Origin: Mucilaginibacter sp.
GTDB taxonomy: Bacteria; Bacteroidota; Bacteroidia; Sphingobacteriales; Sphingobacteriaceae
DNA: 12,172 nucleotides
Assembly (NCBI GenBank): GCA_025934475.1
Contig: JAICXZ010000031.1
Location: 1-12,172 of the forward strand
Direction of reading: 5' to 3'
Shown here: positions 6,535-12,172 of the stretch, in pieces
Numbering within the stretch: position 1 is the first letter of the stretch
How the letters are laid out: each line of letters begins with the position of its first letter
Notes under the pieces: generated by a model
The model's database searches: none
Told to the model about the DNA's origin: nothing
What the model saw: only the letters and a program-made list of their open reading frames with translations
Position numbers and translations under genes: made by a program

Positions 6535-6807
6535 ATGAAAACATTGGATAAACAATTTACCGGCACCCTGCAAAAGAGTCCCAATAAAGGCGGCTGGACC
6601 TACCTGGTTTGGCCAGAGTCGGTTGAATTTTTTGGTACGCGCGGGTTGGTTAAAGTGCGCGGGACAATAGATGGCCACCCTTTCCGTAGTTCTTTTATGG
6701 CATTGGGCAACGGCACGCATAAATTATCCTTTGCTACCGATGTAAGAAAAGCGATTGGCAAGGAAGCCGGGGATTCGGTTAATATTCACTTGCAGGAGCG
6801 TCTTTGA
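6535..6807 (+). CDS. DUF1905 domain protein
   Basis: The 90-residue protein fits DUF1905: [22 protein letters not shown] at about 6-27, a strand with [21 protein letters not shown] at about 40-60, [15 protein letters not shown] and a final GDSVNIHLQ strand. These are small beta-barrel-like domains of unknown biochemical function, frequently fused or linked to DUF2255/OmdA-type domains. The ATG is two bases after the stop at 6532, so it is translationally linked to the zinc-knuckle gene. Its stop is four bases from the stop of the convergent VOC gene at 6812, with no room for a terminator. Confidence 0.9.
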   Translation: MKTLDKQFTGTLQKSPNKGGWTYLVWPESVEFFGTRGLVKVRGTIDGHPFRSSFMALGNGTHKLSFATDVRKAIGKEAGDSVNIHLQERL

Positions 6808-6811
6808 TTAT

Positions 6812-7210
6812 CTATTGTTCAATTTCCGGTTCTGCTACCCGAATATAATAACCGTTTATATCAATAAACGCGAACTCGCGCAGGCCATACGGATGGGTTC
6901 TCAGTTCATCCGCAAACTCGATTCCTTTGTCCCAAAATTCAAGATAGATCTGATCGATATCTTCTACAAACCATATGATTGCAAGGCGACTTTGATGATA
7001 ACTCCCGATGGCATCCACAAAACCTGGATCTTCTCCGAATAATAACCGCATTTCATCCCTCCTCGCTCCACCGTCTGATACTTTTCCCTCGGCGTTCGTC
7101 CATGTCCATTCGTCGGTAAAGCCAAGGATATCGCGATAATAATCAAGTGTCTGCCTCAGGTTTCGAACTGGTAGGTGCGGATTGCAGCGGATAAATTTCT
7201 TTGTTTTCAT
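6812..7210 (-). CDS. VOC family protein (glyoxalase/bleomycin-resistance fold)
   Basis: The 132-residue protein has two beta-alpha-beta-beta-beta repeats: CNPHLPVRNLRQTLDYYRDILGF at about 9-31 and LAIIWFVEDIDQIYLEFWDKG at about 77-97, ending with INGYYIRVAEP. Metal-dependent glyoxalases have a Glu near the end (IE.VEP), but here that slot is Arg124, and the conserved-position His12 may not form a full metal site. This resembles bleomycin-binding-type members that sequester a ligand without catalysis. No resistance claim follows from the fold. I chose the ATG at 7210 over a TTG at 7222, which would add four residues. It lies 39 bases after the DUF5990 gene on the same strand, so the two probably form an operon. 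Confidence 0.88.
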   Translation of the reverse strand: MKTKKFIRCNPHLPVRNLRQTLDYYRDILGFTDEWTWTNAEGKVSDGGARRDEMRLLFGEDPGFVDAIGSYHQSRLAIIWFVEDIDQIYLEFWDKGIEFADELRTHPYGLREFAFIDINGYYIRVAEPEIEQ

Positions 7211-7249
7211 CGCCCGAATCAATATGATTTAAGTAGGAAATTCTTAACG

Positions 7250-7690
7250 TTATTTATCTACGATGCTCCATCCTGCGAACGGCTTCACCGTTGCACAACT
7301 TGGTGTGCCATCTTTGCCTTTGCCCGGCATATAAGTTTCCAGCACCAGTTCCTGATTGCTTATCAGTTTGTTGATTGCTTCCCGTGTAATATCCCTGAGC
7401 GGCACTTTCAATCTTCTGCCCCATTCAGAATTAGGATTACCTGCGTAGGTTCCGATATTGATATAAATAAAACGTTCGCCCTTATTACCCTGGATGAACG
7501 GTCCGCCAAAATCAGGTAGCACATCTTTGCTATCCTTTATTTTCGCCGTTAAATTGAAAATGAGGTTGCCTGAGCCGGAAACCTGATTTTGCATAAGTTC
7601 AAACTTGCTTCCCGAGCCTGATTGCAAGGCATAGTCAACTCCAGCTAAGGGTTTCTCCAGAATAATGCGCAAAGACAAAACCGTATCCAT
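7250..7690 (-). CDS. DUF5990 family protein
   Basis: The 146-residue cytoplasmic protein shows the DUF5990 pattern: LSLRIILEKPLAGVDYALQSG at the start, a long beta region with NLIFNLTAKI, FGGPFIQG...ERFIYINIGTYAG at about 61-84, and RRLKVPLRDITREAI. The function is not known. The C-terminal part carries two cysteine-free glycine-rich strands apart from Cys132 in SCATVKPF. The ATG at 7688-7690 follows directly from the intergenic region shared with the PhnB-like gene. It is transcribed ahead of the VOC gene at 6812 with a 39-base gap and no terminator between them. Confidence 0.88.
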   Translation of the reverse strand: MDTVLSLRIILEKPLAGVDYALQSGSGSKFELMQNQVSGSGNLIFNLTAKIKDSKDVLPDFGGPFIQGNKGERFIYINIGTYAGNPNSEWGRRLKVPLRDITREAINKLISNQELVLETYMPGKGKDGTPSCATVKPFAGWSIVDK

Positions 7691-7729
7691 GGAATAAAGT
7701 TAGCGAAAACAAGCCTTGATTCAGTTTAC

Positions 7730-7753
7730 AGTTGGCAGTTATGAGTTTGCAGT
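7730..7753 (+). repeat. Single-arm copy of the GTTGGCAG repeat
   Basis: A 24-base stretch matches the left arm of the repeat at 11398-11421 with one mismatch (AGTTGGCAGTT followed by atGAGTTTGCAGT). It is preceded by a related CAGTTTACAG unit at 7722-7731. No inverted partner was seen next to it. It lies between the DUF5990 and PhnB-like genes. Confidence 0.8.
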
Positions 7754-7890
7754 TCTATCATTGCGTCTTCAGCCTACCACTATTTATAAAAACCTTTCGC
7801 TGTTAACCTTTGTCCTTTCACCTAAAAAAACGCCTCATTTACACCCCGCGATTGTCGTGATCGGCGCATACTGCGTTTGAAAACGCCATG

Positions 7891-7898
7891 TATCTTTG
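7891..7898 (+). promoter_or_regulatory. -7 box of the PhnB-like / DUF1801 operon
   Basis: TATCTTTG is an exact TAnnTTTG match, identical to the box at 5973, and lies 38 bases before the ATG at 7937. No strong -33 element was found at 17-23 bases. Confidence 0.5.
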
Positions 7899-7936
7899 AA
7901 TTAACAATACCATTGTAAAACTTTAAATTAAGAATT

Positions 7937-8410
7937 ATGCAAAAGATAACACCGTTCCTTTGGTTCGATAGCCAGGCCGAGGAAGCCATGAATTTTTATG
8001 TATCCATCTTTAAAGATGCCAAAGTAAACCGTGTAGTGCGCTATGGCGAAGCCGGCCCCGGTGCACCCGGCACAGTAATGTCCTGCGAATTTACCCTTAA
8101 TGGCACCGATTTTTATGCGCTTAATGGCGGTCCGGTGTTCAAATTCTCGCCGGCAACGTCATTTTTCATTCACTGCGAAACCCAGGAAGAAGTTGATCAT
8201 TATTGGAACAAACTGGGCGAAGGCGGTAATCCCAATCGCTGCGGCTGGCTCGACGATAAATTCGGTATTACCTGGCAGGTGGTTCCAAATGCATTAGGTA
8301 AGTACCTGAATGACCCGGACAAGAAAAAAGCCGGCAATGTGATGAAAGCAATGATGCAAATGGCTAAATTAGACATAGCTGAATTGCAGGAAGCTTATGA
8401 GCAGGCATAA
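7937..8410 (+). CDS. PhnB-like VOC family protein
   Basis: The 157-residue protein fits the PhnB / 3-demethylubiquinone-9 3-methyltransferase-like VOC group: ITPFLWFDSQAEEAMNFYVSIF at 4-25, RYGEAGPGAPGTVMSCEFTLNG in the middle, FSPATSFFIHCETQEEVDHYW and CGWLDDKFGITWQVVP at about 102-117, then a C-terminal helix (KKAGNVMKAMMQMAKLD). Despite the database name, such proteins are not methyltransferases and their substrates are mostly unknown. It overlaps the start of the DUF1801 gene by 14 bases, so translation is coupled. The ATG follows the -7 box at 7891. Confidence 0.92.
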   Translation: MQKITPFLWFDSQAEEAMNFYVSIFKDAKVNRVVRYGEAGPGAPGTVMSCEFTLNGTDFYALNGGPVFKFSPATSFFIHCETQEEVDHYWNKLGEGGNPNRCGWLDDKFGITWQVVPNALGKYLNDPDKKKAGNVMKAMMQMAKLDIAELQEAYEQA

Positions 8411-8783
8411 CGAAAGCCAACCGCAAACCATAGACGAATATATAGCCATGCAGCCGGGAGCTTTTCAGCCGATGTTGCAGGAGCTTCGTGCCATCATCAA
8501 ATCAATAGCGCCGCAAGCCGAAGAATTGATCAGCTACCAGGTGCCCAGCTTTAAATGGCACTATATGCTGGTAGGCTTTGGAGTGAATAAGAAATTCTGC
8601 AGCCTGTACCCCATGAGCACTTCGATCAATCAAAAGATGGCGGATGAATTGAATGGAATCAAAATATCCGGCACCACCCTTCATTTTGTTCCCGGCCAGC
8701 CTCTTCCCACTGAGCTTATCAAAAAAATCGTTTTGACCCGAGTTCAGGAAAACGAAACGAAAGCCGCATTAAAGAAAAAGTAA
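8397..8783 (+). CDS. DUF1801 (YdhG-like) protein
   Basis: The 128-residue protein matches DUF1801: TIDEYIAMQPGAFQPMLQELRAIIK at about 11-35, AEELISYQVPSFKWH at about 41-55, a strand with LVGFGVNKKFCSLYPMS, and TLHFVPGQPLPTELIKKIVLTR near the C-terminus. The family is alpha+beta and related in name to the iron-binding frataxin-like YdhG/Fra group. An iron-chaperone role is proposed for some members, but nothing here proves it. Its ATG overlaps the end of the PhnB-like gene by 14 bases in another frame, indicating translational coupling. The lysine-rich tail (ETKAALKKK) is typical of the family. Confidence 0.9.
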   Translation: MSRHNESQPQTIDEYIAMQPGAFQPMLQELRAIIKSIAPQAEELISYQVPSFKWHYMLVGFGVNKKFCSLYPMSTSINQKMADELNGIKISGTTLHFVPGQPLPTELIKKIVLTRVQENETKAALKKK

Positions 8784-8796
8784 CAGGTCAAAGCAT

Positions 8797-8818
8797 AAAA
8801 AAAGCCGCTTGTAGCGGC
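8797..8818 (-). terminator. Rho-independent terminator for the 60-residue gene
   Basis: A perfect GCCGCT / AGCGGC stem with a three-base loop is followed on the minus strand by seven T. It lies 20 bases past the stop at 8838. On the plus strand only weak T-rich sequence follows, so it is best for the minus strand. Confidence 0.8.
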
Positions 8819-8837
8819 CATTTCTGTTTCGGCTTTC

Positions 8838-9020
8838 CTATAATAGTGTTCGTCTTTGATGAGAGTGTTTTCGGTCATTATCACGGTTCGATGTTTGGTC
8901 GGATCGTTGTCCGCCGCCATTGTTAATGCCTCTTTCTTTCATCTGCTGTTTGTGGTCGGTAAAAGCACGGTCTGATGTTGGCCTGCCTTGCCCTCCTTTT
9001 TCTTCTTCTTGTGCCTTCAT
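8838..9020 (-). CDS. Hydrophilic 60-residue protein, function unknown
   Basis: I do not recognise the family. The protein starts at the ATG at 9018-9020 (MKAQEEEKGGQGRPTSDR) and is almost wholly charged or polar, with Glu/Lys runs, Gly-Gly pairs and an Arg/Asp/Asn/Gln/His-rich tail ending in SHQRRTLL. No signal peptide, membrane segment or Cys is present, and it looks disordered. A longer upstream frame (to 9143) would add a hydrophobic piece with no support, and the short start leaves a normal leader of AT-rich DNA. It has a strong terminator right after it and is divergent from the YjbQ gene. A small stress-type or nucleic-acid-binding protein is possible, but that is a guess. Confidence 0.6.
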   Translation of the reverse strand: MKAQEEEKGGQGRPTSDRAFTDHKQQMKERGINNGGGQRSDQTSNRDNDRKHSHQRRTLL

Positions 9021-9089
9021 AATACAAGTATCTATATAATAAGAAACAATGGCACCCAAAGTTGTTTTATAAAATAGTACAATTGCGCG

Positions 9090-9511
9090 ATGAAAATTTT
9101 TCAGCAAGCCATGCGCCTGCGCGAACGCCGAAGAGGTTTCCATTTGATAACGGACGAAGTTTTACATGCCATCCCGCAACTGAGCGAAATCAAGACAGGT
9201 CTATGCCAGGTGTTCATTCAGCATACCTCAGCCGGACTCTGCATCAATGAGGATGCAGACCCCACAGTACGCCAGGATTTTGAGACTTACTTCAATAAAG
9301 CAGTTCCAGAAAACGACCCGGATTATATTCACAATGACGAAGGTCCTGATGATATGCAGCCCACCTCAAGGCGGCCATTTTGGGTAGTTCAGTAACTATA
9401 CCCGTTCGCAATGGCCAGCTAGCATTGGGTACGTGGCAGGGCATTTATCTATGCGAGCACCGCAATTATGGGGGGCAACGAAGTATTGTGATTACGGCCT
9501 GGGGAGAATGA
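9090..9511 (+). pseudogene. yjbQ: YjbQ / UPF0047 family gene broken by a one-base deletion
   Basis: The family is small soluble proteins, some annotated as secondary thiamine-phosphate synthase. The first frame (9090-9395) has the expected start GFHLITDEV, the QHTSAG motif with His45, NEDADP at 53-58, and HNDEGPDDM ending at Met89 (9354-9356). Then the frame turns to non-family residues (QPTSRRPF) and stops. In the other frame the family continues from 9359: AHLKAAILGSSVTIP, then LALGTWQGIYLCEHRN and the ITAWGE end at 9511. Adding one C after 9356 would restore DDMPAHLKAA, where the Pro is conserved, and give 140 residues, normal for the family. So there is a one-base deletion or a sequencing error. 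The conserved downstream His residues are lost from the translated product, which ends after 101 residues. Confidence 0.9.
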
Positions 9512-9554
9512 TCGCTTTACCGTTATCTCCAGTATATGGCATTATATTAACTAA

Positions 9555-9597
9555 AAAATGTCATTCCCTTAAGCCAAAGGAAATGACATTTTATTTT
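9555..9597. terminator. Bidirectional terminator between YjbQ and GMC genes
   Basis: A long hairpin with left arm AAAATGTCATTCCCTT and right arm AAGGAAATGACATTTT has one mismatch and a six-base loop. It is flanked by an A-run on the left and TTTTATTTT on the right, so it can end the plus-strand yjbQ transcript and, read on the minus strand, the GMC transcript. Confidence 0.9.
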
Positions 9598-9613
9598 AAT
9601 TGGCTGATTTACT

Positions 9614-9643
9614 AGTTAACAAATCACAAGTTAACTAATCACT
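9614..9643. repeat. Two tandem 15-base direct repeats
   Basis: AGTTAACAAATCACA is followed at once by AGTTAACTAATCACT, matching at 13 of 15 positions. They lie between the bidirectional terminator and the GMC stop. The function is not evident. Confidence 0.75.
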
Positions 9644-9652
9644 AATAATTAA

Positions 9653-11344
9653 CTAAGCAAGATTCCCCTTCTTCAGCTCGCTCACCGCATGATCGGCTGC
9701 GCGGGCAGTCAGGGCCATATAAGTTAATGATGGATTCTGGCAGGCGGTTGATGCCATGCAGGAGCCATCCGTTACGAATACATTTTTAGCATCCCAAACC
9801 TGGTTCCACTCATTGAGTACCGAAGTTTTGGGGTCGCGACCCATGCGCGCGGTACCCATCTCGTGGATGCCACGGCCAAGCACGCCTTCCATTGTTCTGG
9901 TTTTTACGTCTTTAACACCAGCTGCCTCAAGCATTTCTTTAGCATCGTTCAACATGTCGATACGCATTTTTAACTCGTTGTCTTTGATGGTAGCATCGAT
10001 AGCCAGCACTGGTAATCCCCATTTATCTTTTACATTTTTATCGAGGGTGCAACGGTTCTCATGATAAGGAAGCGTTTCGCCGAAACCACCGATATTCATG
10101 CTCCAATGGCCGGGTTCAGTCAGCGCATCTTTAAATTCTCCGCCGATAGCCAGTTCCGGAATATCCCTGCTCCACGACTGCCTTGAGGCCCGTCCCTGGT
10201 AACCAAAACCGCGGATATAATCGCGTTTTTCGCCGTTCAGGTTGCGGTATCGTGGTATGTAGATACCGTTTGCCCTTCTGCCGAAATAATATTTATCCTC
10301 ATAACCCTCAACATGTCCGCTGGCGCCAACACCAAGATGGTGATCCATGAGGTTGTGCCCCAATTCGCCGCTGCTGGATCCTAAACCATCAGGCCAGATA
10401 TCAGTAGCCGAGTTCATTAACACCCAAGCAGAATTGAGTGTCGAAGCATTCAGGAAAATGATCTTAGCGTAAAACTCGTAAGTTTTGTTTGTTTCCGCAT
10501 CCAATACTTCTACCCCTTTTGCCTTCTTGGTATCCTTATCATAAAGGATCTTAGTCACAATAGACCACGGTCTTACCTTAAGATTACCTGTCGCCATTGC
10601 TGCTGGTAAAGTTGATGATTGGGTACTGAAATATCCCCCAAACGGACATCCAAGCCAGCATTTGTTGCGATACTGGCAACCTGGCCGACCAGGCAGTGGC
10701 CTTGTGATATTTGCTGTACGGCCAATAACCATATGGCGCAAGCCTTTGTAATAAGCGTTTAATCTTGCCGATACATCCTTCTCCACACAGTTCATATCCA
10801 TTGGCGGCATAAAATTGCCATCTGGCAAAATGCCCAGGCCATCTTTATTCCCTGAAATGCCTGCAAAGCCCTCTACATAGCTATACCATGGCTCCAAATC
10901 TTTATAACGTATTGGCCAATCAACACCAATGCCATCCTTGGCATTAGCCTCAAAATCGACATCAGCCCATCGGTAGCTTTGGCGACCCCACATTAGCGAA
11001 CGCCCACCTACGTGATAGCCTCTGAACCAGTCGAAACGTTTGATCTCTACATAAGGGCTTTCTTTTTCGTCCACCCAGTAATCGAGATTAATTTCGTTAA
11101 GCGGATAGTCGCGTTTTAGCACAGGATAGTCTTTCTCCATCTGTACTGTTCTGCCTCCGCGATGCGGAAACTCCCACGGGCCTTTAGTAGCATTTACATA
11201 ATCCTTTACGTGTTCGATATTACGACCGCGCTCAAGCATGATGGTTTTCAGTCCCTTTTGGGTAAGTTCCTTAGCTGCCCATCCGCCGCTTATCCCCGAC
11301 CCGATCACGATGGCATCATAAGTATTTGTTTCTGTTGCTGACAT
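9653..11344 (-). CDS. GMC family FAD-dependent sugar dehydrogenase/oxidoreductase
   Basis: The 563-residue GMC flavoprotein probably oxidises a sugar hydroxyl. The N-terminal Rossmann FAD motif GSGISGG is at 15-21, the flavin-contact motif YHVGGRSLMWG at 110-120, and the C-terminal active site is His494 in GIHEMGTARMG plus Asn537 in ACQNPSLTYMAL. Cys223-x5-Cys229-x3-Cys233 (GCQYRNKCWLGCP) matches the cysteine spacing of the 3Fe-4S-containing FAD glucose dehydrogenase alpha subunits. There is no signal peptide, as in those enzymes, where a small Tat-exported subunit carries the large one across the membrane; no such subunit is visible here. It follows the isomerase/epimerase at 11475 on the same strand with a 130-base gap containing a palindromic repeat. 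Together they suggest sugar oxidation followed or preceded by isomerisation. The substrate is unknown. Confidence 0.93.
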   Translation of the reverse strand: MSATETNTYDAIVIGSGISGGWAAKELTQKGLKTIMLERGRNIEHVKDYVNATKGPWEFPHRGGRTVQMEKDYPVLKRDYPLNEINLDYWVDEKESPYVEIKRFDWFRGYHVGGRSLMWGRQSYRWADVDFEANAKDGIGVDWPIRYKDLEPWYSYVEGFAGISGNKDGLGILPDGNFMPPMDMNCVEKDVSARLNAYYKGLRHMVIGRTANITRPLPGRPGCQYRNKCWLGCPFGGYFSTQSSTLPAAMATGNLKVRPWSIVTKILYDKDTKKAKGVEVLDAETNKTYEFYAKIIFLNASTLNSAWVLMNSATDIWPDGLGSSSGELGHNLMDHHLGVGASGHVEGYEDKYYFGRRANGIYIPRYRNLNGEKRDYIRGFGYQGRASRQSWSRDIPELAIGGEFKDALTEPGHWSMNIGGFGETLPYHENRCTLDKNVKDKWGLPVLAIDATIKDNELKMRIDMLNDAKEMLEAAGVKDVKTRTMEGVLGRGIHEMGTARMGRDPKTSVLNEWNQVWDAKNVFVTDGSCMASTACQNPSLTYMALTARAADHAVSELKKGNLA

Positions 11345-11397
11345 TTGGTTTTATAATGGTTTGATAGCGTAATTTATAAAAATATTGTTCAACTTTT

Positions 11398-11473
11398 AGT
11401 TGGCAGTTTTGAGTTTGCAGTGGGCATTGACCTCTGGCATTTCTGCAAACTGCCAACGGAAAACTGCAAACTG
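11398..11473. repeat. Palindromic intergenic repeat (REP-like)
   Basis: Two related unit sequences recur as inverted pairs. GTTGGCAGTTT (11399-11409) is inverse to AAACTGCCAAC (11447-11457), and AGTTTGCAGT (11412-11421) is inverse to ACTGCAAACT (11463-11472). Alternative pairings include GTTTGCAG (11413-11420) with CTGCAAAC (11443-11450) and CAGTTTT (11404-11410) with AAAACTG (11460-11466). One arm occurs again at 7730. It starts two bases after the epimerase stop, and no T-run follows on the minus strand, so it is not a normal terminator. Confidence 0.85.
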
Positions 11474-11474
11474 A

Positions 11475-12172
11475 TCAGGAAAGTGCTTTCGCTGCAAATT
11501 CCCTGCACTTAATCACTTCCTTCACCGCATCCGAATCTTTCGGAATATCATATTCCAGCTCTATTGTAGCCGGGAATTTATATTTATTCTTTTGCATGAG
11601 TTTAAGCACCTCCGCAATTGGTGTATCCCCTTGCCCCCATGGCTCGTTTGGCCCATCGTGATATTTCCGGTCCTTTAAGTGAATGCTCATGATGCGTTCG
11701 TGATTCTTCAGGATAAAATCAATCGGGCTGGTGCTGGTTCCGGCAGTATAGTGGCCTATATCAAGATTAATCGCGTTATATGGCGACTGGCTCAATGCAG
11801 TATCCCAAAGTGTTGGTGTCGCCTGCAAATGCGCATGATAACCTACATGCAATTTATGTTTTGCTGCAAATTCACCCAGGCGTTTGGTTTGTTCCGGATC
11901 CGCTGGTAATTCTACAGTTACGTGGGTTACACCCAGAGCCTTGCCGGCATTAAAGGCGTAATCAATCTCAGCGTCAGTATTTTTTGGCCCGAGTGCATTG
12001 GGCTTCCAGGCATAAATGGTAATTCCCGCGTCGTTATACAGTTTGCGCAGCTCTTTGAATTTATCCATTGAGGCACTTGCTCTAAAATCGGCCATTTTCT
12101 TGGCGCGAGTCGCATAATCTTCGCCCTGCACCTTTGCCGGCGCACCAGCAAATGCTTCCGCGGCATCGCCCA
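11475..12172 (-). CDS. Sugar phosphate isomerase/epimerase (5' end beyond window)
   Basis: This is a TIM-barrel protein of the AP-endonuclease-2 / xylose isomerase-like fold. The frame is open to the window edge with 232 visible residues, continuing upstream of a GTG at 12129-12131 with GDAAEAFAGAPAKVQG, so the true start is outside. The C-terminal barrel half is complete: VTHVTVELP, VGYHAHL, INLDIGHYTAG, IMSIHLKDRKYHDGP and ATIELEYDIP, giving the metal-ligand pattern of Glu, Asp/His, His and Glu. Such proteins convert keto-sugars or act as 3-keto-sugar epimerases or hydrolase partners. It is followed by the GMC oxidoreductase on the same strand, an arrangement common in Bacteroidota sugar-oxidation loci. 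The family members in such loci are often secreted, but the N-terminus cannot be seen. Confidence 0.92.
   Translation of the reverse strand, partial: GDAAEAFAGAPAKVQGEDYATRAKKMADFRASASMDKFKELRKLYNDAGITIYAWKPNALGPKNTDAEIDYAFNAGKALGVTHVTVELPADPEQTKRLGEFAAKHKLHVGYHAHLQATPTLWDTALSQSPYNAINLDIGHYTAGTSTSPIDFILKNHERIMSIHLKDRKYHDGPNEPWGQGDTPIAEVLKLMQKNKYKFPATIELEYDIPKDSDAVKEVIKCREFAAKALS

Noticed and set aside
9018..9143. Longer start for the 60-residue protein
   Set aside because: The extension up to 9143 overlaps the start of yjbQ on the other strand and adds a hydrophobic stretch without support; the ATG at 9018-9020 is cleaner.
9354..9362. Programmed -1 frameshift in yjbQ
   Set aside because: A -1 shift would join the frames, but no X-XXY-YYZ slippery heptamer is present at the junction, and insertion of one C restores a conserved Pro, so a deletion or sequencing error fits better.
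9756..10064. Plus-strand open frame inside the GMC gene
   Set aside because: It is the antisense shadow of the GMC C-terminal catalytic region.

Overview
The window looks like chromosomal DNA from a Bacteroidota species, most likely a Sphingobacteriaceae member of the Mucilaginibacter/Pedobacter type. The evidence is the moderate GC content, starts without clear Shine-Dalgarno sequences, several TAnnTTTG-type -7 boxes (TATCTTTG twice), and the protein families present: a PepSY-like secreted protein, DUF4287, DUF1905, DUF5990, DUF1801, and a GMC dehydrogenase next to a sugar isomerase/epimerase. This placement is inferred from the sequence alone. No tRNA, rRNA, CRISPR array, transposase or phage gene was seen.

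Left part (1-2855). Two stand-alone response-regulator receiver domains are divergently transcribed; the leftmost is cut by the window edge. They are followed by a small secreted beta-barrel protein on the minus strand with its own terminator, and by a classical short-chain dehydrogenase on the plus strand. Converging on the dehydrogenase is a 56-residue zinc-ribbon protein that a length cutoff would miss.

Middle (2856-5915). A secreted PepSY-like (DUF2874-type) protein, an unrecognised 119-residue one-helix membrane protein and an EthD-domain protein all lie on the minus strand. A mostly empty 387-base gap follows, with a perfect dyad near the EthD promoter. Then comes a large papain-like (C1) cysteine peptidase with a lipoprotein signal peptide and a textbook terminator.

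Accessory cluster (6007-9020). This is a run of small soluble proteins. A tight plus-strand operon encodes DUF4287, a zinc-knuckle plus HhH/alpha-CTD-like protein, and DUF1905. A minus-strand pair encodes DUF5990 and a VOC protein. An overlapping plus-strand pair encodes a PhnB-like VOC protein and DUF1801. A 60-residue hydrophilic minus-strand protein ends the run. Two of these plus-strand units have good -7 boxes.

Right part (9090-12172). A YjbQ/UPF0047 gene carries a one-base deletion that breaks a strongly conserved motif, and the rest of the family sequence continues in another frame. A bidirectional terminator and short tandem repeats follow. Then come, on the minus strand, a GMC oxidoreductase with a cysteine pattern like that of the 3Fe-4S-containing FAD glucose dehydrogenases and, transcribed ahead of it, a partial sugar phosphate isomerase/epimerase. 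The pair suggests oxidative (3-keto type) sugar metabolism. A palindromic repeat sits between them, and one arm of it recurs at 7730. I found no clearly new multi-gene system. The most notable items are the DUF4287-HhH-DUF1905 operon, the frameshifted yjbQ, the repeat family and the small zinc-ribbon gene.
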